NCBI GenBank assembly: GCA_963555705.1
Contig: OY743181.1
Location: 25,734,513 to 25,798,512, forward strand
Direction of reading: 5' to 3'
Source: Ligustrum vulgare
Lineage: Eukaryota; Streptophyta; Magnoliopsida; Lamiales; Oleaceae
Length of the DNA: 64,000 nt
Under the pieces are notes generated by a model, which ran no database searches, was not told the DNA's origin, and was given only the letters and a program-made list of their open reading frames with translations. Every line of letters begins with the position of its first letter. Positions within the stretch are counted from its first letter, which is position 1. The position numbers and the translations under genes are program-made. Below are positions 22,333 to 36,200 of this stretch, piece by piece.

Positions 22333-23521
22333 AGTTTGCCAAACAGAGGCTGAGACAAATGTTACCATCAAACACCACAAAAAAAAGGAAAACAGTGTTG
22401 ATGGAAAAGGTCTTATATCAAACACACTCTAAAACCACAAATTTCTTAAATTTTAAGCCCTTGTTTGACTTACATTAAATTTTTCACTTTTTTATAATAC
22501 TTAATCTCAATCATTTATTAAAAGTCAAGTTCACAATAATTGACTTTCAACAAAATTTTAATCATTTATTTTTCTAAAAATTACTATTCATTTAGAAAAA
22601 CTCATTTTAAACAATATAAAACACACTATAATTGCATCTTTTTAAACTCCTTTGCATACATATTTATCTCAATTCTTCTTCCTACTACCCCATTCTTTGA
22701 TATTTTTCATTAGGGAGAATTTTTGTAAAGTCCAATTAAGAGTTTGTTAGATAATGTGAAAAATTTTGATTTTTGTAATTTTTTTGAATTTTTTAATAAA
22801 TGTATGAATTAAAAAAATTTGAAAAATTAAAAATGAATGATTGAGTTAGAATTTGAACGTAAAACTTTTACCCATACAAACAAGCTCTAGAAGACATGCA
22901 TATCCAAGCGAAGGGCCTTGGACAAGGTTTTCTTCGGCAACACTCTCAAAATTGGGAATAATATTCATCACCCTTTGGCACCAATTTATCTCGTGTTGCG
23001 GTGATTCTAAAAATCTTCATCACCAAACTTTGAAGGTAGTCTCGGATTTTATTAGTGTAAAAATATGCTTTAAATGTTGAAATCGCGCTCGTTCTGATCG
23101 TTGTGAATAATTTAATTTCAACTCTAATTATAATTTTTATTTTTCCAAAATTCTTGTTTCTATGGTAATCTTCCTCTAGCAACACTGATTTCTTCGACAT
23201 TTTGATGCGGTAGTGTTACTTGTGTATGTATTTCTCACTGCCTTTATAACTGGCTGGCCCTCAACTGTACTAGGTGAAATACCCAGAATCAAAATCCACT
23301 GGGAGCAATTGCTCCCATTAGACCCAGGTTGCTCCGCCCTGTCTACATGACAGTGAGTATGAAAAGTATTATTGGGCCAATATTTGAGTTTCACAATCAG
23401 TACATTGCTTGGGGAAATAGATGAAAAGTCTTGGCTTTTCCTTATTTATCCTGTTTTGAACTATTTTCCTGTCATGTACATTTTAACATTGTTGACTTCT
23501 TTTTCAATGAAAACATGCCGA
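22333..23521. other. Intergenic; possible kish 5' leader region
   Basis: No firm gene. About 22455-22890 is AT-rich with weak inverted ends (GCCCTTGTTTGAC and its rough complement), perhaps a decayed MITE. A short open stretch 23204-23351 on + translates to a hydrophobic, protein-like segment (VYVFLTAFITGWPSTV) that I cannot assign. TTTGAAGGTAGT near 23030 could be a 5' splice site for a leader intron ending at 27165, but that is speculative. Confidence 0.35.
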
Positions 23522-23785
23522 CATATTGAAAAAACATCACCGACTTTGAAAGGAAATTTCCAGAATTTTTTATGAGCGCTTTGTCTCAATTACATAGCTT
23601 CTTTCTATTTCTGGGAATATCTCACAATTGGCGGCAACTGGAGATGGTCTTAGTGGTTCCTATATTATTTCCAATGCCATATGGGAATTTTGTAGAAGAT
23701 GCAGTCACTTATTTTCCACCCTATATGTATGAGATTGTGCATGTTAGTCATAGTGGAATTGGATGAGTGGTGTGAGAGGAAATGG

Positions 23786-23788
<3 letters not shown>

Positions 23789-23826
<38 letters not shown>
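23789..23826. repeat. (GA)n microsatellite
   Basis: About 19 uninterrupted GA dinucleotides within the 5' LTR of the Copia element. The matching place in the 3' LTR (around 26895) has only scattered GAGAG, so the run expanded after insertion. Confidence 0.95.
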
Positions 23827-23829
<3 letters not shown>

Positions 23830-24689
23830 TTGAATGGAGATTTAGTAGGGTGAGTTGATTGATTAAGTGCTTCAATTGAGAAGAATAATTTTACATGGAT
23901 CAAGACTTAAACTTGATAGGCAATTGCCATAATATGGGGTTGTCCACAACAATCGTCACTAGTCAATCTCGAAAATTTGCTTGCCCACCAAGAAGTATTG
24001 AACGAATAAATGTTAGGGATCTCAATAAAGAAAGAAGAAACACTGTATATTTATAAAAAGAAGAAGTCAATCCTGTCAACAAAATAATAAAGAACTAAAG
24101 GAAAATAAACAAGAAGGATCTTAGACAAGGGAAGCCCCACAAATCGCGACAAGGACTAGTCGTCCAAGGGATATTGTTAAACAATGAATCTTGTTTTGTA
24201 TGTAGCAAACGAGGTTGTTATATTAGATATAGATGGTTTAGGAAAAAGATAGCATAAGGCAATGTGACAACCTCTATTGAGTGAGAAAAATACTATAGTG
24301 CGGAAGAGTGAGATGCTATTGCATCGCTCACAGTAACTGAGTATGCTCAAGAAGAGGTATGAATTTCACTGTTTGAGGAAGAATCAACAATAGTGGCGAT
24401 GCTCTTTGGATTAACAAATTATGAAAGTGATTGAATCGTCAACTTTGATGTCTTAACTTCCTTTCTGTACCAAGCTTGAATGTGAAAATGTTATACCTTC
24501 CCTGGAAGAAAGAAGCAATAGCCTTATTAGTTTAGCCAACTTGAAAGTTAGCGAAGTCACTTCGGGGCGATAGGGACAAGTTGACCAAAAGACAAGAAAA
24601 ACTCACCAACAAGCTACCTCAACCAAAGATATGGTTCATTTTACCCCTTAAGAAACTGCAGAAAATTAAACCCACAGTTAGTTTTGAGT

Positions 24690-26600
24690 TTTTTGATGCG
24701 TATGTTCTGTGTTTGTGCCTAAACACTTGATGAGCAATTTTGATAATAAGGAAATCGAGTGTGTATTTATGGGATACGATTGCCAAATGAAAGGATTTAG
24801 ATGCTGTGACTTTACAATCGATCGTTACACATCCAAGAATGTAGTGTTTGATGAAGCATCTTCGTGGTGAACATCGCAGAAGGTGGAGATGCTAGATTTA
24901 AATAAAATGGAAGGAAAATTAAAAGAGAAGATCACATAAGCACAACAAAGTCAAGAGGAAACTAAAGATGCAATGTAATCAAGTGACGAGAAAGAGTCTA
25001 CTGGCTCTATAGAAAATCATTGAAGACAAGTGTATCATACAATACAAAGGGGATTAAGCCAAGCCAATAAGAAGAGGTTGAGGTATGAACGAGTCCACAA
25101 CCATGGTTAAGAAAATCAATTAGGCAGAGAAAATCGAACCTCACTATGCTAACACAATAAGAGAAGAAGAGAATACTAAAGAGCCAGAGACTTTTGAAGA
25201 AGCGTTCCAACATAAGGAGTGGAGAAAGGCAATGGAAGAGGAGTTCATGGCTCTAAGGAACTTCGGATTTGATTCCAAAACTTGACGAGTGAAGCCTATA
25301 TCTTGCAAATTGGTATACAAAGTAAAGAAACATTCTCATGGATCATTAGAAAGCTTGTAGTTCGTGGATTCTCACAGCAATATAGATTTGGCTATGATAA
25401 GGCTTTTAGTCCACTCGCAAAGATCAACACAATACTAGTGGTACTAGCATTAGAAGCAAGCAAGTCCTGGAAGTTATGGCATATGAATGTGAAAAACGTA
25501 TTTCTTTGTGGAGAGCGTGATCAAGAAAGAAAAATAAAGAAAAGCTTGGATATGCTTGCAAGCTAATAAGGGCCCTCTATGGATTAAAGGAGGCGCCACA
25601 AGCATAGTACAATAAGATAGTCGAATTCTTAGTTAAAAGTGGATACTCTGGCATTAGCAGACCTGAAGTCTATTCGTTAAAGTATAAAATAGAAAATTAA
25701 ACAATAGTGCTAGTGTACGTAAATGATCTCATTATCACTTGAGATGACGAAGATGAAATCCACCAAACTAGAAGAAATTTACGATGAGATTCCAAATGGA
25801 AGAGCTTGGAGAATTAAATCATTTTATGGGATTGAAAATGGAAATAGCAAAAGAATGGTTGTTCTTGTGCTAGCATAAGTATGCTAGAGGCCTCTTAGAT
25901 AAGTTTGGGATGATCAATTGTAAATTGATATCGACACATATTGAGATTAACTCCAAGCTAAGTGTAGATGAAATCAAGGACTTGAAGAAACGACAACTAG
26001 TAAGAAGCTTAATCTACAAAAGGCTAACACGACTTGATATCATATACGTAATTAGGATAGCAAATCGCTATTCGGAAAGGTTGGAGAAGCCACACCTTAA
26101 AGTATTGTGATAGATAGGTTCGTAAAAGGAATAATTGATTATTGATTCTTTTACAAGAAAAAAATGAAGATTGATAGGAGGTTGTTGTCTATTGTGATGT
26201 GGACTATGCTGGATGTCGAGATACATGAAGATTAATAATTAGGTACTTGTTTAATCTTGAGTCAGCTGCAGTGTCATAGTGCAGTTAAGACACAACCGAC
26301 TGTGTCTTTGGCCAAGCTAAAAATAGAGTAGCAACAAATGCAGCTCAAGAAAGTACATGACTAATGGAGTTGATGAATGATCTACATCAATCGACAAGCT
26401 ATGCAGTGAGACTATATATAGATAATCAATCACCTATCTACATAGTAGAACACACTGTACCGCGCAAGAACTTACAACGTTCAAATGCACTATTATTTCG
26501 TCAAAGAAAATATGCTTAAAGAAGAGAATGAAATGAAGCACGTCAATACTAATGAAAAAGTTGTACATGTGTTGACCAATGGATTCAAAGTTCGTTGAGT
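24690..26600 (+). pseudogene. Copia integrase-RT-RNase H remains
   Basis: Recognisable blocks in order are an integrase C-terminal segment (CVFMGYD ... KNVVFDEASSW, about 24755-24868), the RT entry block (EEFMALR, near 25230), LVVRGFSQQYRFGYDKAFSP (about 25345-25410) and KLWHMNVKNVFL (about 25475). A degraded YVNDLIIT box follows near 25720, then an RNase H stretch (DYAGCRDT near 26200; YIDNQSPIYIVEH about 26420). An eroded CCHC-like CFVCSKRGCY near 24200 marks gag. Many stops and frameshifts make it non-functional. Clade within Copia not determined. Confidence 0.85.
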
Positions 26601-27165
26601 TTCGGGCACAACTAGGGATGATATAAGAGGAGAAGAATTAAATCGAAAAGTCGATACTGAGGGAAGAATTGAAAGAGCATCACCGACTTTGCAAAGTAAT
26701 TTCTAAAATGTTTTGTTAGTGCGTCATCTCAATTGCATTGCTTATTTCAATTTTTGGAATTATTCACGACTGGTGCTAAGTGGATATATGGTCCTGGAAT
26801 GGTGGTTGTATTATTTGCACCACCATATGGAAATTTTGTAAAAGATGCAGCCACCAATTTTGCACCCTATATATACGAGATTGTGCATGTAGTCATAGTG
26901 TATGAGAGGTGTAAGAGAGAAATGGCACGAGAGAGATACAATAAGAGAATTGATAGAGAGAGTGACTTTAGTAGAGTGAGTTGATTGAGTGGTAGTTGCA
27001 GTGTAGTGTCTATCTATAGGTGAGGTGCTACATTATTGTGTCCCATATTCTTTAAAATTGTACTTGTGTAATTTTTTTCATCAATAAAATCTTATTTCCT
27101 CTAGCTTTTAAATTGAACACATATTTCTGTTTTTGTGAAGTTAAAAATTCTTCTTTTGGTTGTAG

Positions 27166-27206
27166 ACAGGAGACAGAAATTAGTAAATCAGGAGTAATTT
27201 GATATG
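27166..27206 (+). other. KISH: kish first coding exon (leader end plus ATG)
   Basis: A pyrimidine-rich acceptor (TTCTTCTTTTGGTTGTAG, ending 27165) precedes 38 bp of leader and the ATG at 27204-27206, which is followed at once by a GTAAG donor. The start codon is therefore the last three bases of the exon. The acceptor implies an upstream leader exon and intron, now containing or bordering the Copia insertion. Confidence 0.7.
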
Positions 27207-30200
27207 GTAAGACATTTTTTCATTTTGCTGGCATTGTAATATCAAGTTAATTGCTCAACTGTTTTCTGGATTAGAAATGATTTATGATATTTTCCATTGA
27301 CTTTTCAGTCAGCTCTCTTCAATTTCCACTCTTTCCTCACGGTGGTGTTGTTAGGCATATGTACCTGCACTTATTTGAAGATGCAATTTCCAGCTCTTCT
27401 TGAGCAGAGAACAGGGTATGTGTTTTAGTTATATGGTTCCATAATGTGCAAATATTATTCTTGCATAAATTTGTATATCTCGTGATTTTATCATCATAAA
27501 TATGGTTGAATTTCTCTATCCAATTACTTGTTTACTGAGTGCTCAAAATTTGTGTCAGAATTTGATAATTGAACACTAGATAAATCGTCTGTTCTTATTT
27601 ATCTTATGTTCTTTAACGCAATCATTACAATTTATAAACTAAGCCACAATTACACATTTTCCCTCTCCACTTTTTAACAACACTTTTTGCCTCTAAAACA
27701 TAAATAAACCAATTTATAATTGTAACAATCCTTAATGTGAAAATTTCATAAAGTGGTATTGGCGTTCTACAATCTCTAGTTCATCATAAACTAACCAAAG
27801 ATAAGGTACTTGGTTTCATTGACATAATTTGGTGAAACATATGATCAAATATAGGATGCTAGTCAACATGATCTATGTATAGCATAAATTCTTATTGCCC
27901 CCTTTATTGAATGAGCTATGCTCGGATATACATTTCGAGGTATCTCTCGAGCTTGCATTTTACCTTGTGATATAATAGGCTTTAGTAAGATGTTTTATGA
28001 TGACTAAGGACAAGGTTAATATCTGAAAACCTAAATCATCAGGGCACTAAATCGACTAGCATATTATCTATCACTCGGTTTATTTCTCTTATTTCTCTAT
28101 ATTTAATGTCAATTTAGGAAAGATAGCCGTGACCTAACTATCATTGAAAGCATAGCCACTAACTAAAATCACCATTGCAACTATACCTGCCATCATGCGA
28201 ACTTTGTACACCAACCCCAATTGGTTATCATCTTATAAGGCATCCTCCATCTTTTATAATTGATTGAGAAGGTGGAGATTATTGTGAATGGAGAACTTAT
28301 TCGAAGCATTGGTTAAAAATGCTCATATGTTCATATTGTCGAATTCGGCAAGATAAAGTATGATAAAGCTCCATGATTTGGGTTTCTATTCGAAAATGGA
28401 ATAGACAGATATCCAATGAGGGAGGAGTCAATAATTTCAGGAGTTGAATTCGGACATTATATGCTTATATTGTCGAATTAGGCAATTATGTATGCTATAA
28501 GGCTCAATAATTTGGGCTTCTTACTGATAATGAAAGAATCTGATGAGGGAGAATTCATAATTAAGTTCAGGAGTTTTTTCAGACATTATTGAAGGAAAAG
28601 ATGGGAGGTTATGAAATTCCTTTTATGGTTTACTTTGTAATTCACACACTTCCATTACATATTTACATATGTGCAAATGTAATATGCAATGGTTGCAGCT
28701 GTATAAAGATGCTATCTAATGGTATTTAGTGCTTGTTTAATAAAAAATTGCTAAAATTTTATTTAATTTTCAACTTGTCAAACTTTTATTTTAACCACAC
28801 ATTTCATTGAACCTATAACTTTTATCAACTTTTTTAACTACACATTATATCAACTTTTATCAAAACTGCTAAAACTTTTATCAAGTGTTTTGTCGAACAA
28901 CCCCTTGATTGGTCTCACTAGTAAACCCTAGCACTTTGAAAGTAATTTACTGCAACTCTTTGTCCCATTTATATCATCTGGGATTTGGGGGTTGTCCTAA
29001 GTGGTCAGGATGTTCAAGTGTTCCCTACCCTGTTCAGGGTTTGAATCCCATTCCTCTCCCCTTTTATCCCTCCCTTCCACTCCCCTATGCTCCCCCATTT
29101 GTAATTAAAAAATAAAAAAATTATATCATCTGTACTTTTGGTTGAGCGTAAGATGAAACTTAGGAAAGTTTTTATATGAAATAAGTACAAATTTGTTATT
29201 CAAAACCATTTTTTTTTTTTTTTTGAATATGATTTGAAAGAGGACAAATAAATTCTTCACCTTTGGATCAAAAAAATGAACAAGATTAAACTATTACTAT
29301 CTCGTTAACATCATGTCCTTTGTCGTAATGCGACATGATTGGTACAAAAACGGTAAAATCAGCTTATATTTCACCTTTCTCCTTCAACTTCCTCATCAAA
29401 GTGGAGGGATACAATATGGTGTGCCAAATAATCTCATTTATTGGTATTATCTGAGCCTTATCCAACTGGTATTAAAAAAAATTCCCAATTTTTCTGCGAG
29501 TTTATAAGAGTGATTTATTTCCTGAGACATTGGGTTAACTTATGGCTTCGTCTTTTTTTTTTTGACAAGAAATTGGTTATATTATAAAGAGAGAAAAAAA
29601 GAGTACAAAACAAAGGTGGACAAGTAGTCCACCCGAATAGATAAAAAAGCAACAAAAAGCCTAGTCACTGCTAACAACAATAGTTCGAAGTGAACTAAAA
29701 GAGTCTAAACGAAACAATTTTTTTTTTTATATCACAAAATTTTTCGGCTGCTCGAGCTCAAAGTCCCGTGAAGAATAAACTACTATCCCAAGTGTCGTCT
29801 ATGGATCGTTCCAAGTCTTCAAAAATCCTTCTGTTTCTTTCCATCCATAACACCCAAGCTGCGGCCATAATGATAAGCTTCCAAAGCTTCTTTTTCTTCT
29901 CCTTCTTATTACCCCTAAATGACCATTTAATGAGAATCAAATATGTCCACTTTCTTGGTAATGCACTAGAAACTTCAAAAAGATGGATAATTCTATTCCA
30001 AATCTCTTTGACGAACTCACAATGGATGAGGATATGATCGATGTCTTCATTTACCTTTTTACACATAATACAAAATGATGGGGAGATGCATAAAAAATGT
30101 CTTCTTAATTGTAGCAAGTTTCAAGTATTAACCATTCCCAAAGACACTAACCGAGCAAAAACTTTCACTTTAGAAGGCACCACACCCTTCTAGATGAACT

Positions 30201-33200
30201 TGATTTGGGGAAAAGGAGAATCACAATAAGACTGACAAAGGTTGTTCAAGAAAGATTTGCACGAGAAAGAACTTGAGGAATGACTTCCAAATTCTTTTGT
30301 CCGGGATAATGATATCAATTTTAGTGGTATGTATCATGTTTAACGGAGAAATGAAATCATCAAAATCTCTATCAACTGAAATTCCTGCGAAATTCAAGAT
30401 TCTAAGTGCGATTGGAAGGGGATGAAAAAGAGATGATGTCACTAACGAGTGAATATTTATTGCTCGACAATCGAAATAGGCGAGGATACAACTCTTGAAG
30501 AGTTTGATTACCCACCCACTTGTCAAGCCAAAATCGGATTCTATCACCCTTTCCAACAACTAATCTGGTGCATTTTATGAATTTATTCCATACTTTTGCA
30601 ATGGATTTCCACGGTGCCCAAAGAGTGGAATTAACATCAATATTTGTGTCCCAACCATTTGACTTTATGCCATATCCACTGAGAATAATGGAATGCCAAA
30701 GTGAATCCGATTTAATGGGAAATCGCCAAAGCCACTTCCCTAACAAAGCCAAATTTCCCATTTTTAACCCCCAAACCTCCTTATTGTTTTAGTTGTGTTA
30801 CCATTTCCCATCTGACCAAGTGATCACTGTGGCTCTCCTCTTTACCTTCCCAAAGAAAATCCCCCATCAGTTTCTCAATCATTGTAATCACTCTCATAGG
30901 CATTTTACGTATTGACATAAAATATGTAGGGATGCTTCCTAAAACTGCCTGCAAGAGTACAAGTCTCCCTCCTCTAGATAAACAACATCTATGCCATCCT
31001 TCATATCTTCTAGCAATTCTTTCAATTATCGGGTCCCAAAAAGAGGAGTTAATTGGGTTCCCCTCCTAGGGGTAATCCAAGGTAGCTAAGTGGCCACACT
31101 TACTTCCCACAGCCCAACCAGCTAGCAATTTGTTTAATTCTTTCCTCGTTAATATTGATTCCCACCACAATACTCTTAGCCATGTTTAATTTTAAACCTG
31201 CAATTTTCGAGAATATGTCCAAGATTCCCATGAGAGATTTGATGCTTTCATCCTTGTTACTAAGAAAAAGATACTGTCATACGCAAATTGAAGGTGTGAG
31301 ACCCTCACCTTGTTTTTCCGATCTTAAAATACTCTATCATCTCTTTGTCACATGCCTTATTTATCAATCTACTCAATACATCCCTCACTAAGATGAATAG
31401 AAAAGGTGAGAGAGGATCTCCTTGTCTCAATCCTCTAGAAGCTCCAAATTTACCTCTCAATTTACCATTAATCATTACTGAAAAATTAGCAGACAATAAA
31501 CATCCCCAAATCCATTTTCTCCATTTTTCTCCAAAACCTTTCTTTTCTAAGACAAAGTCTAAGAATTCCCAGCTCACATGGTCACACGCCTTCTCAAAAT
31601 CAATCTTAAAAACCACTTCTTTCTTCTTCACTCTATATTCCTCTACTATCTCGTTTGCTATCAATACCAAGTCCAAAATTTGTTGTCCTTTGACAAAAGC
31701 ACATTGAGCCATGTCAATAGTATCCTCCAGAACTTCTTTTAATCTCACCGATAGAACCTTTACCATAATTTTATACAACGATGAGACTAGGCTAATTGGA
31801 CAAAAATCCTTTATGGATACTGAGCTCAATTTTTTAGGGATTAGACAAATCAACGTTTCGTTGCATTCACGATGCCATTCTCATAAAACTCCTTGAACGC
31901 CAATATTAAATCCTCTTTGATTACTTCCCAACCTTCCTTCAAGGCTTCCATGGAGAAGTCGTCAGGCCCCGGTGCTTTATCTCCATCACAATCAAATAAG
32001 GCCTTCTTTATTTCTTTTTCTTCAAACGGTATCTCTAACTTCAGCTTGCGATCTTCCTTAATACTTGCCCAGTCTAAACCTTCAATACCCAAATCAATAC
32101 TCTCCTTCTTTTTGAACAAGTTCTCAAAGAAGTCTATGATTTCCTTCTCTATATCCTCTTCCCAATGTAATATCGTCCCATTTCTACTTTCAAGTTTATT
32201 TATCAAGTTGTTTGTCTTCCTATCGGTCACAATCCTATGAAACATCTTCGTGTTATTATCCCATTCTTTAACTCCTCTGAATTTTGCTTTTTGATTCCAA
32301 GAAACTTCATCTCTAATAATCAATTCTTCTAGCTTTCTCCTTAGCATCCTTCTTTTAATCATTTCCTCTTCTCCTATATTTTGTCTTACATTGGTAAAAC
32401 AAATTACGAAAACTGAGACTCATGGAGCCTTGTCCCGCATAAACGGGGTAGTGGGGGATCCAGGGCAAGAAAACCTTCGCCCCGTTATTATCTTAGCTGT
32501 TGTAATTTTGTGAATATTGGATTCTTTCTGGTTTCTGTGCACAAAAGAGCTAAATTTTGAAAAAAATTTGTCTCTGTTTGGTTGTAGCAATTATAAATTG
32601 ATTTATTTATATTTTTGAGATAAGATGTGTGATTGAAAAATGGAAAGAAAAAATGTGTGCGGTTAAAAAGTGGTTTGAGGAATTGTATTGTTTATAAATT
32701 AGTTTATAAATTGTAATGATTGCGTTAAAGAATAGAGACTTAAACATGAAGAATGGGTTTCTAGTTTTAATTTCAGAATAGAACTAATAGACTTATCCAA
32801 AGTCATTTCTTGTTAGGGTAAGTATAGTTTCAAGATTTGTTACAAAGAGGATGATCCATAAGCATTTCTGTTTTCCTATATAATATAACAAGAGAAAAGT
32901 GAGACGGGAATAAATTGGAATATCATATACAGTAAATTTGTGGACATTATTAGGGAATTATGTGCAGAAATCACATGCTAATATGAGCATAGTATTAATG
33001 TTAAGATATAGAATGAGAAAATAAATGCTCCTCGTGGAAGTCCCTGAATAAAGATTGGATCTTTATTGTGTGTGAAGCTCTGATTTGATTTTGATGCAGA
33101 AAGAAATAGTTTAGCCTATGAAGTCCGACCCGCTAATATATATGGTTCAATAAATGAGGCGATTTGTCGCCCTGCATTGCACCCTGCCCCCGTTGCGTTG

Positions 33201-36200
33201 CCATCCCTCCTACACCCCAATGAGAACCGATACTGACGAACATTCTTCCTGTATCTAGTAATGGTCTTCATAGTAATGAAATCTTTTTGTTCAGGCATTG
33301 GTCCGGACTCAGCCTGCTTAATGGTTGAGTTGTAAGTTAGGAAATAAGGAAGACTACTCAATTTTTATTGGACTCAAAGCATCACAGGACTCCACGTACT
33401 TATTTGTTTGAACTTTAAATGGAACATCTCGATTTGTTTGCTCTACATCCATACAATTTTAATCAACTGATATAGTTGTGAATTTTCTGCAATCATGGTG
33501 TATGCAATTCTTTTGATAATTCTTGAGTCCTGTATTATTATTCGAGTGGCAGCAGAGAAATAAGTATGTCATGTTAGCTTATTTCTGTTCCTCTGGCCTT
33601 TTTATAATATCATCTACTAATTGTATTCACAAGTTGTTTTTTTTTTTTTTTTTTTGGTATTAGGTGTATTCTGTTTCCCTTTTTCTTCCATAAAAACATG
33701 TTCATATTCATGTTAACAAGTATTAATGTGGCAGGTTTCGAGGCGTCTTCTGGAAGGCTGCTAGAATAGGTATGATTTACCTAAATATAATGTGCACCAT
33801 GCTGCTTTTGCAGGAATCGGTTCATTATGACTTTGTAGTATACCGGAGGTTTTAAAGTTCAATAAACCATGCATTTGATATTAAATAAATAATTTCTGGG
33901 AGAATTCTAATTAGCATTGGGCAACTGCCTGGGTTGGGTCGGTTTTAGGCTCTAACCCGACCAAGCGAAATCGGTTATGAGCTTTTCTGAAATTTACTCG
34001 ACTCATACCCAAAAAAATCGACCCGACCCGACCTGAAACATTACCAGGTCACAAGTTTTCCCTCGTTGTTTCTTTATGCTAATTTTAACACTAAAATTAT
34101 TTTAAACTTTGAAATCAAACCTTAATTGGCTAAATAAAAATTGCCATCTCAATAAGGAATTTTCAATGAAATAATATTTGTCAATGATACAACACAATCA
34201 AAAATCAATTCAAATTGAATAAATCACAAGTTTTTACTAAAAATATATTTCTAATTTGAAAATTTTCATCAATAAAAAATTGAAACTTACACCCCAGATA
34301 ATTATTTTCTACAAATTAAAATCATACCAATAAAGCTAAACACAGTCAAAATTACCATCAAGCATGAAAAGTATAAGTAAAATATTACAGTCATCCAATA
34401 ATTAAAAACTTATAGTAATCTAAACTTATTAAAAGAATTAAATAAAAAAATACTACTCATAAAAAATTCGAACTCTAAAAAACAAATAATAAAGTAGAGT
34501 ATTATAATCTTTGATTGTCCAATAAGCTTTAAGTAGCATTCCAACAAAAGAATCGATTAAATTAACAATAAATAAGATAAAACACATATATTTAGGATAT
34601 TTCATGGAATAACCGTAGTAATATTACCTACATCCAATTTTTAATATCCCTCCACATCTTTCATATAGAATCTTTCCATGCTTGAAAACTCTTTAAATCA
34701 ATTTTTTATTTCCATTGACCCGCCACCAATTAAGAACTTCTATCCTCTATATTTTCACAAAATCAAAATCCACTTTGCTCAGAAGGAAAATATGCATTTT
34801 TAATACAACTTGTTTTATTTCAACTTTTCTAGGCAATTGCTTACATTCTCATGATAATAAAAAAAAAAAATTTGGATTCATCTATAATGTTAAACTATAT
34901 GTTCACCCGAGTGCTGACCTTCTTAGATAGCGATTGTCACATTGGAAGGCATTGGCATTGGTTGCTTGCCAATTCTTGATTCCTTGCATTCCACATTCTC
35001 TCATAATACCTACCCGAGAAAAAGCTACTTTTGGCACAAAGATTCCATTTGCCTCTCCAACAAAAGGGCTTCTCAAATTACTGATATAAAGCCACAATTT
35101 GTCAAAAACCTCAGAATAACAGACAATTATGCATTCGCGGGGGGCGGGGGGGGGGGGGGGGGGGTGAAGAATTTGTGAGTGTAGGTGTGCATATATTCTG
35201 CAAAAGTTTTGTCTGTTAGCATGCTTCCTTGCACGACAAAATGCTTGATTAAAACGATATTTGTATTTGATTGTTTTGTTACTGAGAAAATGCCCCCAAA
35301 ACAACCGCACGGGGGTGGGGGTGGATGAATAAGGCCTCGGTTAACTTTTTCTCTTATTTTTCGAGAAGAAATGAGGTTTCATTATCAATGAAAAACCTGA
35401 AAATGAACAAATAAAAATGTAACATTGAGCTACTCAAGCATCAAAGAACGAAAAATTAGCAAGAATCTAACAAGATTGAGACATATAGACATGGAATTAG
35501 AGTGGAGAAAACCTTAACACCCACAAACCAAGGAACCGATATTCACTCACTTTGTAGCTCTATTTCACTCTTTTTTCTGTGGAATGAAGGGGAATAAGCT
35601 GATAGGAGAATCCAATTTAAGAGAGACATTTTATCACAACTTTAAAAACTAGCAAGACATTTATTTGAGATTAAATTATCTGACTAAGGATATCATCCTA
35701 AGGAATAAATCCCAAGGGCACCCTCCTATTTTATCAGAACACTGGCTTGTTGCAGGTAACTACAAATACAGGGTAGTAACAAGACTTGCAGTTCTTGAGG
35801 ACAGAGCAGCAGAACACGAAGTCTATTTGGTAATAATTTCAAGCATCAGTTTGGTCCAAACTGTTTGGAATAAACTCCACAATCAGAATTTGATACAAAT
35901 TACTCTTTCATTCCTACATAGCTTAGGTTACCAAATTAAATCAACCCCAAGCTCCAGTGCGAACTCTCTACCCAAACAAGTGACATCACATTTACAGCAT
36001 AAATTACATTTTTCCTAAACGATATGAATATCTATAACTCAATTTTAATATATTTTAGCTTACCAATATCAACATAAACCAAAAAGACCCATAATAATAT
36101 AAAATAGAACAGAATTATGAAATTTTTAATATCAAAAAACACATACGGATGGAGGAAATTGACACAACCCGTCCCAAATCACCCTAGTTGACCAGAGATG

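Larger units (their letters stand above)
23527..27119 (+). mobile_element. Decayed Copia LTR retrotransposon, TSD CATAT
   Basis: It begins TGAAAAAACATCACC (23527) and ends TTGAACA (27119). CATAT flanks both ends (23522-23526 and 27120-27124). The 3' LTR is 26670-27119, starting TGAAAGAGCATCACC after a purine tract GAGGGAAGAA. The 5' LTR matches it from 23527 to about 23870 and then diverges or is truncated. Between them lie eroded Copia pol motifs. The element sits about 45 bp upstream of the kish start-codon exon. Confidence 0.85.

Noticed and set aside
28909..29115. 68-aa ORF over the SINE
   Set aside because: The SINE promoter boxes, A-tail and duplication explain the sequence fully.
32430..32500. 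Possible second SINE or tRNA-like unit (CCTTGTCCCGCATAAACGGG region)
   Set aside because: GC-rich and repeat-like, but I could not see a B box, tail or target-site duplication.
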